Notes: generated by a model from the sequence alone, not told the origin. A stretch of 64,000 nucleotides of DNA from Thiocapsa marina 5811 (GCF_000223985.1 NZ_AFWV01000004.1:1-64000); one strand, 5' to 3'; numbered from the stretch's first letter, positions 1 through 9,962 are shown. Program-made: numbers and translations.

Positions 1-1
1 A

Positions 2-886
2 CCCGCGGCGGAGCGCCGTGGCGGCGTGCTGCGGTCGCGCCATTCGCCTGCGGCGGAGCAGTGGTTTGCGCTGGACCGGAGGCGCTTGTTCATGGTGTTG
101 AGGGAGTTCTGCCTGAGCGCATCGGGGTTCTGGCTCGGGGCCGCGTCCGGCGCCGAGGTCGTGCTCGCGGCGACGGTCGAGGCGCCGCCGGCAGGACCGC
201 GCGGACCGGTGTTCGAGGTGGTGGCGACGGGCGGGGCGGACCTGCAGGATCTCGCGGAGCAGCTCGCACGGCCCCCGACGCCGGAGGGGCTGGTGGCGGA
301 CGCCTTCAACAGCGGCAGGATCGGTCTCTACCTGTGCCGGCGGCTCCTCGAGGGTCTCGGCGGCACCCTCGACCTCGAGGCCATCGACGGCGGTTGCCGT
401 TTCGTGCTCCGGATGCCCGCCGATGCCGTGCCGGCGCCGACGGATCGGCCGGACGGAGGGTCCGTCCCCGAACCGCGGTTGGCGGGCCATGTACTGGTGG
501 TCGAGGACAATGCACTGAACCAAACGCTGCTCACCCGGATTCTGCAGCGCTATGGGGCGTCGTGCGCCTGTGTCGCCGGCGGTGCCGAGGCCATCGCTCG
601 GTGCGCCGAGGGTGGCATCGATGCCGTGTTGATGGACGACACGCTCCCGGACATGGACGGCTGCACGGTCACCGAACACATCCGTGCGCAACGGCTCGGC
701 GACGCCCGCCATCTGCCGATCGTCGGACTTCGTGTCCCGGTGCCCTCCGCCGAGAGACGCGAGCCCTGCGCGGGGCAGGATGCGGTGCTGATGAAGCCGG
801 TGAAGCACACGGCATTGTTCGATGCGCTGCAGCCGTGGCTCGGCATGGCGAACAATGTCGCGGAGCCTTCGCCCGACGTGGGTTGA
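2..886 (+). CDS. Hybrid sensor histidine kinase, C-terminal part (cut by window edge)
   Basis: The reading frame is open to the first bases of the window, so the true start lies outside. The visible part holds the end of a HATPase domain (GLYLCRRLLEGLGG, the region of the G2 box) followed by a receiver domain (HVLVVEDNALNQ, then a phospho-acceptor aspartate in DAVLMDDTLPDMDG, then the conserved lysine in LMKPVK). This is the usual C-terminal architecture of a hybrid kinase in which phosphate passes from histidine to an attached REC domain. The ATPase part looks divergent: the expected DxGxG box reads VVATGGADLQD. A GTG at position 26 could serve as a start but would remove most of the kinase. 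The input signal cannot be seen. Confidence 0.75.
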   Translation, partial: PAAERRGGVLRSRHSPAAEQWFALDRRRLFMVLREFCLSASGFWLGAASGAEVVLAATVEAPPAGPRGPVFEVVATGGADLQDLAEQLARPPTPEGLVADAFNSGRIGLYLCRRLLEGLGGTLDLEAIDGGCRFVLRMPADAVPAPTDRPDGGSVPEPRLAGHVLVVEDNALNQTLLTRILQRYGASCACVAGGAEAIARCAEGGIDAVLMDDTLPDMDGCTVTEHIRAQRLGDARHLPIVGLRVPVPSAERREPCAGQDAVLMKPVKHTALFDALQPWLGMANNVAEPSPDVG

Positions 887-918
887 ACCGAAGCCATGAC
901 GGGTTCGTGCATGCCCGC

Positions 919-948
919 CGCGGTCGCGGTCGCGGTCGCGGTCGCGGT
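919..948. repeat. GCGGTC hexamer tandem repeat
   Basis: About four and a half uninterrupted copies of GCGGTC lie 30 bp downstream of the kinase stop codon. It is a simple slippage-prone microsatellite in a non-coding stretch, and no role is apparent. Confidence 0.8.
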
Positions 949-1007
949 TCGGGACGACCTTGCCGAGCGCTTCGCCTCATGTGAAATTGCAATTCCACTG
1001 GCAGTTT

Positions 1008-1059
1008 ACTTAATCGTAACGGTCGCAGAATCTGAATTGAGTAAACCGTCACCAGAAAC
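1008..1059 (+). repeat. 52-bp dispersed repeat, copy 1
   Basis: This sequence recurs at 4380–4431 in the same orientation with a single mismatch (C1050 versus G4422). With the preceding bases its ends form an imperfect inverted repeat (GTTTACTTAAT and ATTGAGTAAAC), so a transcript could fold into a stem-loop. It sits immediately upstream of the IS1634-type transposase remnant. Confidence 0.85.
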
Positions 1060-1404
1060 TCACATTGAGCTCGTCCCCGACGCCAGCGGCCAGAAGGCAC
1101 AGGCCATCCACTGGCAGCGCCATTCCATCGACGGCACCATGACGACCCATCCCGGGGTCTACTGCCTGCGCAGCAACGAACTCACTTGGGGCGCCGAGCA
1201 ACTGTGGCGGACCAATATGATGTTCACCGACCCCAAGGCGGTGTTCTGCTCCTTCAAATCGGAACTCGGACTGCGTCCGATCTTCCACCATAGGGAAGAG
1301 CGTTGCGAGGGGCACCTGTTCATCACCGTACTCGCTTATCAGTTCGTGCAGCTGATTCGCCGACACCTGCATGCGCAGGGCATCAACGACAGTTGGGCGA
1401 TGAT
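1060..1404 (+). pseudogene. IS1634-type transposase remnant (C-terminal fragment)
   Basis: The translated fragment carries the characteristic C-terminal block of IS1634-like DDE transposases: THPGVYCLRSNELTW, LWRTNMMFTDPKAVF, SFKSELGLRPIFHHREER and GHLFITVLAYQFVQLIRR. Only the last quarter of a normal transposase is present, with no start codon of its own. Similarity ends around GINDSWA, and the sequence then runs directly into a PstS-like fragment. The element must therefore have been truncated on both sides by deletion or recombination. Identification rests on recalled family motifs. Confidence 0.75.
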
Positions 1405-1779
1405 AATACGCGGCAACTTCGTACGCTGTCACCCGAAGTGTCTGCCGCGGTCGATAGCGCATCCGAACAGCTGGGCTTTGCGTTCGCGACAACAGACCAG
1501 GATGCCGCCGATAAACTGGAATCGATTCCAGGAGCCTTGAGCGTCACAGCCCTGTCACTCATTCTGTCAGAGCAGCGCCCGTTTCGCGCGTTGAGCCTCG
1601 ACGGCGTCGAACCAACCCCAGCCAACATTGCCAACGGAACGTATCCGCTCTATAAGCGGTTTTACTTCATTGTGCCGCGCAGTCCCTCGAACACGGTAAA
1701 GGCCTTTATTGACTATGCGCACTCGCCAGAAGGCATCGCTATTCTCGTCCGGACCGGGCACTGGATTCCCCAAGAATAG
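1405..1779 (+). pseudogene. PstS-like periplasmic substrate-binding protein, 3' fragment
   Basis: This is the C-terminal portion of a phosphate-type ABC substrate-binding domain: TTDQDAADKLESIPGALS, LILSEQRPFRALSLDGVEP, then YPLYKRFYFIV and FIDYAHSPEGIAILVRTGHW. No signal peptide or N-terminal lobe is present, because the 5' part has been replaced by the transposase remnant. It ends 6 bp before the start of the diguanylate cyclase pseudogene. The two were probably a sensing pair in which a periplasmic binding protein accompanies a membrane cyclase; that pairing is inferred from adjacency only. Confidence 0.7.
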
Positions 1780-1785
1780 ACGACA

Positions 1786-2705
1786 ATGTCGACTCTGCTG
1801 AAACCACTTGATCGTTATATCCGGCGCTTCGCGACGTTCGTTGCGCTCTTCGCTTGGTTGATACTGCCGATCGGTGCCGGGGTCTTGACGTATCGGGATC
1901 TTGTGAACGACCTGGATTTCAAGGCGTTTGTGAAAGCCAACGCTCTCAATGAGTTGGTCGCTGATCTCCTCAACCTCTGGATGTATGCGGAAAACCGAGT
2001 CAATGGGATGATCGAGCGCGAGCCTGTTCCCCTTACCGATGAGCAGGTCAGCGTCTATGACCCGGCCGGCGAGCTCATCACGGTTGTCGGTCGTGGCGTC
2101 CTTGACGCGCCCGTCATCCGTTCCCGTGGCGTTTACGACGGCCCGCGGAAGGTCGGCTCTGTCGAGGTGTCCCTGTCCGCCTGGATTCTTCTCGGAGGGA
2201 TTGCCGTGGCGGTTTTTTTCACCACCCTTCTCGCGACGCTGATCCTGGTCGGTTTGCAGGTCTTGTCTTTACGCGTGGAGCGGCGAATTGCGGACGAGCT
2301 CTTTCAATCCGAACAGCAAGCCGGCGTAACACTTGCCGTGATGCATGACGCCGTCGTCGTCGCCGATGCCAACGGCCGGACGATCTATCTCAACCCGGCG
2401 GCGGAGCAGATGCCTCACGTTGTCCTGTTTATGGATTTGGACCGATTCAAGGTCGTCAACGATACCTGTGGACATGCCACCGGTGATCAGTTGCTCAAAG
2501 ATATCGGTGTGCTCATCGAGAACCGTTTGCGCGAGTCCGATACTCTGGCATCGGCATGGCCCTGATCGATCAGCACACCAAGGGTGTCGATATGGTGTTG
2601 AACGCCACCGATGCGGCCTGCTACCGGGCGAAGAGGCAGCGTGCCGGCGATCCTCACACCTATGATGGCAATGGCCCTGCGTCCGCTGCGCTATTGCAAG
2701 GCTAG
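1786..2705 (+). pseudogene. Membrane diguanylate cyclase with two internal deletions
   Basis: The first 150 codons look intact: an N-terminal membrane helix, a periplasmic sensor region and a second helix (WILLGGIAVAVFFTTLLATL), then the start of a PAS domain (HDAVVVADANGRTIYLNPAAEQM). The sequence then jumps directly to the middle of a GGDEF domain (VVLFMDLDRFKVVNDTCGHATGDQLL), and after RESDTLA jumps again, with a frame change near 2550, to the domain's last segment (GMALIDQHTKGVDMVLNATDAACYRAKRQ). The RLGGDEF active-site loop is missing, so no cyclase activity is possible. Both joints are clean, which suggests recombination between short repeats rather than gradual decay. Confidence 0.8.
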
Positions 2706-2766
2706 ACCGGCGCGGCAGTCGTGATCGGGAACGGGCAACGATGCCCGGCTGTCCGCATCGATTCGC

Positions 2767-4281
2767 TTACGCCGGCCGCACGATCAACTTGCGTCCGTCC
2801 ATGACCGCCACCATCGCCAAATACACCAGCATCAGCAGGGTGCCGGCGGCGAACGCGTTCCAGCCGAGCTCGGAAGTCAGCCAGCGGCCCGTGCCGAACA
2901 GCCCGAGACCCAGCGCGATGTAGCCGAACACGCGGGTCATGTCGTAGGGCACCGGGTAATAGCGCCGGCCGAGCAGGTAGGACATAGCCACCATGGCGCT
3001 GTAACAGGCCAGGTGCGCCCAGGCCGCACCCTGATAGCCATAGATCGGAACCAATAGCCAGAGCATGGCGATGGTGATGCCGGCGCCGATCAACGCGACC
3101 CAGGCGCCCATCAGCGTGCGATCGGTGAGCTTGTACCAGATCGACAGATTGACGTAGATGCCGAGCAGCAGGTTCGCCAGCAGCAGCACCGGCACCACCG
3201 TCAGCCCCTCGCGATAATCGGCGCCGACAAAGTACTGAAACGAATCCAGGTACAGCGTCACCAGCAGGAAGATGAACACGCAGAAGATCACGAACCAATT
3301 CAGCACCAGTGCATAGAGCTGTTTGGCGTCTTGCTGCTTGGCGTAGGCAAAGAAGAACGGCTCGCCGGCATAACGAAACGCCTGAATGAACAGCGTCATC
3401 AGGATGGACAGCTTATAGCAGGCGCTGTAGATGCCGAGCTGTGCCATGTTGGTGGCGTCGTCATAGGGCAGCAGGTACTTCAGCGCGGCGCGGTCGAGCA
3501 TCTCGTTGACGATGCCGGCCATGCCGATGATCACCATCGGCAGCGAGTAGCGGACGATGCGCTTGAACAGATCCAGGTCGAAGAGCGCCCCGGCGCCGAA
3601 CAGGCCGTCCTTGAGCTGCGGTGCCAACAACAGGATCTTGAGCCCGCTCGCGGCCAGGTTGGCCAGGAAAACGTAGCCGATGCCGATGGCCGGATCCCAC
3701 AGCCGGCCGAGCAGGGAGTCGGGATCGGCCTCGAAGGCCTGTCGGCAGAGGAGGATAAAGAACAGATTGAGTCCGATGTTGGCGCCGATCTCGATCAACT
3801 TAATGCCGGCGAAGCGCAGCGCCTTGTCTTCGGCCCGCAGCCGCGCAAAGGCGGCGGCGCCGACCGAGTCTAGCGCGACGATTGCGGCCACCCACCAGAT
3901 GTACTCCGGATGGGCGGCATGGCGCAGCAGGTCGGCGATGGGCTGCTGCAACAGTACCGCGGCGAGCAAAAAGCCGCCGTTGGCGACGATCAGCGTGCGC
4001 ACCACGGTCGCGAACACCACCGGCGGCTCGCGCTCGCCGCCGCTGCGGAAGCGGAAGTAGCCCGTCTCCAGCCCGAACACCAGCAGCACCGCCAGAAAGC
4101 CCATGTAGGCATAGAACTCCGCCACCACGCCGTAGTCGGCCGGCGCGAAGGTGTAGGTGTACAGCGGTACCAGCAGGTAGTTCAGAAACCGGCCGATGAT
4201 GCTGCTGAGGCCGTAGACGGCGGTTTGGGAGGCGAGACGTTTGAGCGGGTTCAAGGTGCGGGACTCGGCGCTTGGATGCAC
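2767..4281 (-). CDS. Polysaccharide / O-antigen flippase-like membrane protein
   Basis: This 504-residue protein is mostly hydrophobic helices and has the length and start of the Wzx/polysaccharide-biosynthesis exporter family: LASQTAVYGLSSIIGRFLNYLLVP followed by LYTYTFAPADYGVVAEFYAY. About 12 to 14 transmembrane segments can be counted. Such proteins flip lipid-linked oligosaccharide repeat units across the inner membrane. No glycosyltransferase or polymerase genes flank it, so the substrate cannot be guessed. The gene stands alone, with decayed sequence on both sides and a 52-bp repeat about 100 bp upstream of its start. Confidence 0.85.
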   Translation of the reverse strand: MHPSAESRTLNPLKRLASQTAVYGLSSIIGRFLNYLLVPLYTYTFAPADYGVVAEFYAYMGFLAVLLVFGLETGYFRFRSGGEREPPVVFATVVRTLIVANGGFLLAAVLLQQPIADLLRHAAHPEYIWWVAAIVALDSVGAAAFARLRAEDKALRFAGIKLIEIGANIGLNLFFILLCRQAFEADPDSLLGRLWDPAIGIGYVFLANLAASGLKILLLAPQLKDGLFGAGALFDLDLFKRIVRYSLPMVIIGMAGIVNEMLDRAALKYLLPYDDATNMAQLGIYSACYKLSILMTLFIQAFRYAGEPFFFAYAKQQDAKQLYALVLNWFVIFCVFIFLLVTLYLDSFQYFVGADYREGLTVVPVLLLANLLLGIYVNLSIWYKLTDRTLMGAWVALIGAGITIAMLWLLVPIYGYQGAAWAHLACYSAMVAMSYLLGRRYYPVPYDMTRVFGYIALGLGLFGTGRWLTSELGWNAFAAGTLLMLVYLAMVAVMDGRKLIVRPA

Positions 4282-4379
4282 TGGCGCGCGATTGTCTCAC
4301 GATAGCCCGGCATGCCGCCGCCTGCTCGTCTTGCAACGGGCGCCCTCCGGGCAGCATCAGTTCAGATCCGTGACCGTTG

Positions 4380-4431
4380 ACTTAATCGTAACGGTCGCAG
4401 AATCTGAATTGAGTAAACCGTGACCAGAAAC
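4380..4431 (+). repeat. 52-bp dispersed repeat, copy 2
   Basis: It matches positions 1008–1059 at 51 of 52 bases in the same orientation. It lies between the flippase gene and a TolC-type N-terminal fragment. The final ACCAGAAAC motif is repeated just downstream (4442–4450), suggesting local duplication at its edge. Confidence 0.85.
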
Positions 4432-4440
4432 CCAAACCCG

Positions 4441-4560
4441 TCACCAGAAACCCGAAACCTGCGCGGCGCCGACCGCCTCGGCGAGTGTTGTCGTCGCGGC
4501 ACTGCCGGTACCGGTCAGCAGCAGACCGGTCAACGGGATGATGAGAAGTGGACGGGACAT
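4441..4560 (-). pseudogene. Short secreted-protein N-terminus, possibly a TolC-type fragment
   Basis: Forty codons encode a plausible signal peptide (MSRPLLIIPLTGLLLTGTGS) followed by AATTTLAEAVGAAQ, which resembles the start of mature TolC-family proteins. The frame then hits a stop next to the 52-bp repeat. A closely similar first dozen codons recur on the minus strand at 12595–12629. Both look like orphaned 5' ends of a gene family. The TolC assignment is tentative. Confidence 0.4.
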
Positions 4561-4605
4561 GCCTCCGCTCACGGCCTATCCGCCGCGGCGCGCCGAGGTT
4601 CCACT

Positions 4606-4620
4606 CGACAATAGTGTCGA
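4606..4620 (+). promoter_or_regulatory. Candidate enhancer site for the sigma-54 regulator (CGACAATNNNGTCGA)
   Basis: The sequence CGACAATAGTGTCGA sits inside the perfect palindrome CTCGACA-ATAG-TGTCGAG. It is centred about 82 bp upstream of the -24 GG of the promoter at 4693–4709. The same pattern occurs upstream of the operon that encodes the neighbouring sigma-54-dependent regulator (10053–10067). A further half-site, ATTGTCG, lies at 4632–4638. Confidence 0.55.
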
Positions 4621-4692
4621 GCCGAACGGTCATTGTCGCCCGCTGTCGGCGGCGAAATAGCCCAAAGCCATGATGTCGAAGCATTATTACGA

Positions 4693-4709
4693 GTGGTGCA
4701 GCTTTTGCC
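4693..4709 (+). promoter_or_regulatory. Sigma-54-like -24/-12 promoter for the DUF2202 gene
   Basis: GTGGTGCAGCTTTTGCC contains GG and GC doublets separated by exactly 10 bp, and a TTGC -12 element as in the consensus TGGCACN5TTGC. It lies about 52 bp upstream of the ATG at 4761. The divergent CAC part (TGC here) lowers certainty. Confidence 0.5.
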
Positions 4710-4760
4710 TTCGTCAAGTGCGGGATCCAATGCAGACCCGCACTCAAACGGAGCATTCGA

Positions 4761-5411
4761 ATGAAATCTTACAGAACCCTCGTGATGGCGACATTGCTCG
4801 GCGCATCCATGACCCTGCCTGTTCTCGCCGGGAACGGCGGACCCGGGAAGGGACCCGGCGCCGGCGCTCTGCCGCAGATCGATGCGAACGAGGCGGCGAC
4901 CCTGAGCTTCATGCGCGAGGAGGAGAAGCTTGCGCGCGACGTCTATCTCGACATGAACGATCTGTGGGACGCCGTCATCTTCGTGAACATTGCCGCGTCC
5001 GAGCAGCAGCATATGGAAACCCTGTTGCCGTTGCTCGACAAATACGGTCTGCCCGATCCGGCCGAATTGGATATCCCCGGTTGGTTCTCCGACGAAGACC
5101 TGCAAACCCTGTATAACGGCCTGGTGGATCGCGGCGGTGTGTCCTATGCCGAGGCTCTGCAGGTCGGCGCCTTGATCGAAGAGGTGGACATCGAGGATCT
5201 GCAGCTGGCGATCGAGCAGACCGACAACGCCGATCTGCAAAACGCCTACGAGAACTTGATGCGTGGCTCGCGCAACCATCTGCGTTCCTTCGTTGCCGAG
5301 ATCGAGCGTGCCGGGGTCGTCTACGAGGCGCAGCATCTTGACCCGGCGATCGTCGATGCCATCCTCGACAGCCCGGTCGAGCGTGGCGGATCGAGCAAAA
5401 AACGCAACTGA
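4761..5411 (+). CDS. Secreted DUF2202 (ferritin-like) protein
   Basis: The 216-residue product begins with a clear signal peptide (MKSYRTLVMATLLGASMTLPVLAG) and continues into a helical domain with the DUF2202 hallmarks FMREEEKLARDVYLDM and ASEQQHMETLLPLLDKYG. Further acidic helices follow, and a second E/H-rich helix (LMRGSRNHLRSFVAEIE). The family is ferritin-like, and the conserved Glu/His residues could bind metal, but no enzymatic role is established to my knowledge. A GGAG ribosome site lies about 10 bp before the ATG. The gene is convergent with a sigma-54-dependent response regulator and has a sigma-54-like promoter, so it is a likely target of that system. Confidence 0.85.
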   Translation: MKSYRTLVMATLLGASMTLPVLAGNGGPGKGPGAGALPQIDANEAATLSFMREEEKLARDVYLDMNDLWDAVIFVNIAASEQQHMETLLPLLDKYGLPDPAELDIPGWFSDEDLQTLYNGLVDRGGVSYAEALQVGALIEEVDIEDLQLAIEQTDNADLQNAYENLMRGSRNHLRSFVAEIERAGVVYEAQHLDPAIVDAILDSPVERGGSSKKRN

Positions 5412-5521
5412 GGGCTACCAGCGGTCAATATCCGGAAAGCGAGCCGTTTCCCGACCCGGAGCGGCTCGGCCGGACCTGCTGCGGCCGATCCCCCGAGACG
5501 GTCCGTCGGTGCAATCCGCGC

Positions 5522-6859
<1,338 letters not shown>

Positions 6860-6911
6860 CGGGGGCACTCGATCGAGGTCAATCTGAAGGTGGATGCAGG
6901 GCCAAACGGCC

Positions 6912-8468
6912 TCAGTCCGGGAGCAGGACGTCCACACGCAGTCGGCCGGGGCTCGGGGAGTCCACCAGCAATTGACCGCCGTGGGCCTGGATGATGCGCA
7001 AGGAGATGGCGAGACCCAGGCCCGTGCCGTCGGTCTTGGTGGTGAACCAGGGCTCGAGGATACGCGCCAGCGCCTCGGGTGCGAGCTGCAGACCGTCGTT
7101 GGTCATGGTCAACCGCGCGCCCTCGTTGCGCGAGGACAGACCGATCTCGAATCGGCCTCCAGCCGGCAGGGCATCCAAGGCGTTGCGCAGCAGGTTGTCG
7201 AGCACCTGCCGAAGCAGGTCCGGGTCGCCGCGGACCTTGGTGGAGCGCGCCAACTGTTCGGTCAGATGCACATCCAGATCCCGGATGCGCTGCCGGTAGA
7301 GACTCAGCTGCTCGCCGATCAGTTGGTCGAGCCGCACGGGCTCTCGGCGCGGTCGATAGGCTCGCGCATAGTCGAGCAGGCCCCCGACCGTGTCGTTGGT
7401 GCGTCGCAATGCCTCCAGGACAACACTCAACAGCCGCTGTTGGCCCTGATCAAGCCCGTCGGCCTCCATCTGCAGACGTTGCAGCCCCATCGCCATGGCG
7501 TTGAGCGGGTTGCGGATCTCATGGGCGATGCCGGCGGCGGCACGACCCAACCCGGCCTCTTCGCGTTGTTGGGACAACTGCCGCTCGTAGGCCCGCAGCT
7601 GGCGATCGTGCGCCTGTTGGTGCCGGTAGAGCAACCAGGTGCCGAGCCCGCCGGTCACCACCAACACCAGCAGGAAGCCGGCAAACTCCAACCATATCCG
7701 CCGGTGCTGCTCGACCAGGCGGTCGGCATCCATGACGAGCACCAGCTTGCCTCCGTCGACGGGTGTCAGCGCCTCGGCGACCAGCCGTCCACCGGCTTGG
7801 CGGCGAATGCGGACCGACGGGGTACCCACACCGCCGGCTCGGGCGAGCGTCGCATTCGGCTCGCCCTCCATCTCGACCGCCAACACACCGGGTAGGGTTG
7901 CCAGGTTCTCCAGTGCGCGGGTCAGACCGACCGCGGCCTTCAGTCGGTCGAGGCCGCGGCTGTCCAAGCCCACGAGGACACAGCCGTCGGTGCGGGCCCG
8001 CGGGACGCCGAACATCAGGGTTTGGGTGTCGGAGACGGGGATCAGCCGTTGTAGGAGCGCGCATCCCGGCCCGACCTCGTCGCGCCCGCCGGGCGATCCC
8101 TGAATACGGCGACCCGGCCCGATCACGCGGATCATGGACAGGCCCGCCTGCGTGGCGAATGCGCTGAGCTCCTCCTCGCTGAAGGGCTCGATACCGTCGA
8201 GATAGTCGACGAAACGTGCGGAGCTGCCGAGCAGATCGGTCAAGATGGAATCGATGGCGTCCTGCGCCAGAACGGCGCCGCGGGCCTGCAGCGCCACCGC
8301 ATCCGAAAGCAGCCGTGCATGCTCCTCCATATCGGCGACGAAACCCTGCTGGCTCTGTCGTGCCTGGATGAAGAACCAGCCGGCAGCCATGGCGACCAAA
8401 AGCCCGAACACCAAGAGGTGGCCGATCCAGGATGGCGGAAGTCGGCGGGCTGCGACCTCACCGACCAT
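6912..8468 (-). CDS. Two-component sensor histidine kinase
   Basis: The start at 8468 (MVGEVAARRLPPSW) is preceded by a GGAGG-like site and overlaps the end of the upstream gene. One membrane helix (HLLVFGLLVAMAAGWFFI), a periplasmic sensor of about 220 residues and a second helix (FLLVLVVTGGLGTWLLY) precede a HisKA domain with the phospho-histidine in AGIAHEIRNPLNAM. The HATPase domain shows the N box (LLRNALDALPAGG) and G2 box (GTGLGLAIS). It should phosphorylate the NtrC-family regulator encoded immediately downstream. The sensor domain is not one I recognise. The preceding periplasmic and outer-membrane genes in the same operon may feed it a signal. Confidence 0.9.
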   Translation of the reverse strand: MVGEVAARRLPPSWIGHLLVFGLLVAMAAGWFFIQARQSQQGFVADMEEHARLLSDAVALQARGAVLAQDAIDSILTDLLGSSARFVDYLDGIEPFSEEELSAFATQAGLSMIRVIGPGRRIQGSPGGRDEVGPGCALLQRLIPVSDTQTLMFGVPRARTDGCVLVGLDSRGLDRLKAAVGLTRALENLATLPGVLAVEMEGEPNATLARAGGVGTPSVRIRRQAGGRLVAEALTPVDGGKLVLVMDADRLVEQHRRIWLEFAGFLLVLVVTGGLGTWLLYRHQQAHDRQLRAYERQLSQQREEAGLGRAAAGIAHEIRNPLNAMAMGLQRLQMEADGLDQGQQRLLSVVLEALRRTNDTVGGLLDYARAYRPRREPVRLDQLIGEQLSLYRQRIRDLDVHLTEQLARSTKVRGDPDLLRQVLDNLLRNALDALPAGGRFEIGLSSRNEGARLTMTNDGLQLAPEALARILEPWFTTKTDGTGLGLAISLRIIQAHGGQLLVDSPSPGRLRVDVLLPD

Positions 8469-8889
8469 GCCGACTGCCTCCGCCGCTGCCTGCGCCCTGT
8501 CCTCCGCCAAAAGGACCCTGTCCGGCACCGCGGCCGATGCGCGATCGCACGCCGGTGCGGTCGGCGTCGAGGGTGCCGACACGGCCTCCGGCCTGTGGAG
8601 CGAGGCGCCAACCCGGTCCTCCCGCGGCGACGTCCGGATCGGACCAGAGCCGCACCCGTGCGCCTGCGGAGAGGTCGCCCGGAATCTTGCCCGGCTCGAC
8701 CGGCAGACGCACGGGTTGCGCGCCGACGCCTTCGGGCTGAATCAGAACAGAGCTCTTGTCCACCGAGACGACTCGACCGATCAGAGGCGTCTCCGCCAGC
8801 GCCGGTGCAACAGCGAGGAACACGCCGGCAGCCAACAGCATCGCGTGCCAACGATGTCGATCACCAACCTTGTCGATCAAAAGCGCCAT
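8458..8889 (-). CDS. Small predicted periplasmic protein in the sensor operon
   Basis: The chosen start (MALLIDKVGDRHRW) overlaps the upstream barrel gene by 13 bp, and the stop overlaps the kinase start by 11 bp, so translation is probably coupled on both sides. After a signal-like segment (AMLLAAGVFLAVAPALAE) comes a beta-rich stretch (LIGRVVSVDKSSVLIQPEGVG) and a low-complexity Gly/Arg tail. I recognise no family. Its position between an outer-membrane barrel and a membrane kinase suggests a link in the sensing chain, which is inference from order alone. A shorter start at 8844 would begin directly at the signal peptide. Confidence 0.6.
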   Translation of the reverse strand: MALLIDKVGDRHRWHAMLLAAGVFLAVAPALAETPLIGRVVSVDKSSVLIQPEGVGAQPVRLPVEPGKIPGDLSAGARVRLWSDPDVAAGGPGWRLAPQAGGRVGTLDADRTGVRSRIGRGAGQGPFGGGQGAGSGGGSRHGR

Positions 8890-9878
8890 ACCAGGCCACA
8901 ACGGGTCACCGTCTGTTGGAAGGACTTGATCGGGAGATCCGACTGGTTTTCGAGCCAGCGTAGCTCGCAAAGAACCTCGCCGGGCCCCGCACTCCATTGC
9001 AGCGATGCGCCGAGCGCAGATCCCGTGTCTTGCCGTCTAAACCCGCTCCGGGTGCGTTCATAATCGGTCCGATACCAACCCGCGTCGATCCGAGCCTGCC
9101 ACCGCGGCGCCGGCATGAGCGTGAAGGACAGGTCGGCCGCGCAGGCGCCGTATCCATCCGGGACGATGGACGAGCTGTTGCGGGCGCAGCTCAAGGCCAT
9201 CGCGCCGGATGCGTCGGCCGACAGATGCCAGCGACCCTCCACCCCAAGGCTGGCAAGCCAGTCCTCGCGATGCTTGACCCCGCCGCCCCACTCGGACGGA
9301 GTGGCCGAATGCGCACCGCCCGAGGTGCCGGCCCGAGAAGGCCCGGTCCGACCGGGGCCGGGTCGTCCCTCCCAGGGATAGGCCGGGTCCAGGTAATCGA
9401 GCCAACGCAGCTCGGCGAACGACATCAGATCCAGGCGCGGCGTCAGGATGCGGTCGAAATGGCCACGCACGGCGAGCTCGTGGCGCGAGTCCGCGGGGAT
9501 GATCTCGTCCCGATACAGAACGGCCTCGGTCGAGACGGCGAGTGCGCCCGGAATGCGATCGAGCGTCGTCTGCCAGATCCCCGTCGCCGCAAGCCGCCCG
9601 ATGCCGTCGGGGCCTTCGTAGTCCTGGTACCAGGCATCGAGGCGCCAATCCAGTCCGCTCATCCTCCGGTCCATTTGGCCTGCAATGCTCAGGGCGACGT
9701 CGGCGAAGAACAGACCCGAGCCGTCGCTGCTCTGTGCCGGGTTGCTGTCGTACCCGGTGCCGATGGCGCCTTCGATCGGCACGGATGCTGGCGGCTGCGC
9801 GTCCGTCGCGCCTGCTGTACACATCCAGGCGGCCAAGCCCCATGCGGGGGCGGTGCCCGAGCGTCGGCATCGCAACAT
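8877..9878 (-). CDS. Predicted outer-membrane beta-barrel protein
   Basis: The ATG at 9878 is preceded by GGGGAG at good spacing; a GTG at 9902 is the alternative. After a signal peptide (ending near ATDAQPP), the protein alternates short aromatic-rich strands (GAIGTGYDSNPAQSSDGSGL, RLDAWYQDYEG, ELRWLDYLDPAYPW) and ends in WRF, the terminal aromatic typical of barrels recognised by the BAM machinery. About 14 to 16 strands are plausible for 333 residues. It is the first gene of a four-gene operon that ends with the sigma-54 regulator. A sigma-54-like promoter lies 85 bp upstream. Function unknown. Confidence 0.65.
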   Translation of the reverse strand: MLRCRRSGTAPAWGLAAWMCTAGATDAQPPASVPIEGAIGTGYDSNPAQSSDGSGLFFADVALSIAGQMDRRMSGLDWRLDAWYQDYEGPDGIGRLAATGIWQTTLDRIPGALAVSTEAVLYRDEIIPADSRHELAVRGHFDRILTPRLDLMSFAELRWLDYLDPAYPWEGRPGPGRTGPSRAGTSGGAHSATPSEWGGGVKHREDWLASLGVEGRWHLSADASGAMALSCARNSSSIVPDGYGACAADLSFTLMPAPRWQARIDAGWYRTDYERTRSGFRRQDTGSALGASLQWSAGPGEVLCELRWLENQSDLPIKSFQQTVTRCGLVWRF

Positions 9879-9962
9879 TCCTTGGCGACTCCCCGAGCGC
9901 ACCCTAAGCGTGCCGCTCGATCATCGTCGGGCGCCCCTCGGGTGCTCGATTACAGGTGAGTA

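Noticed and set aside
919-948. Phase-variation tract controlling a gene
   Set aside because: The GCGGTC repeat lies after the kinase stop and before a non-functional remnant, and its unit is a multiple of three with no gene to control.
1779-1800. A third copy of the sigma-54 regulator's candidate site (CGACAATGTCGA)
   Set aside because: It lacks the three-base spacer, overlaps the start codon of the cyclase pseudogene and has no sigma-54-like promoter downstream.
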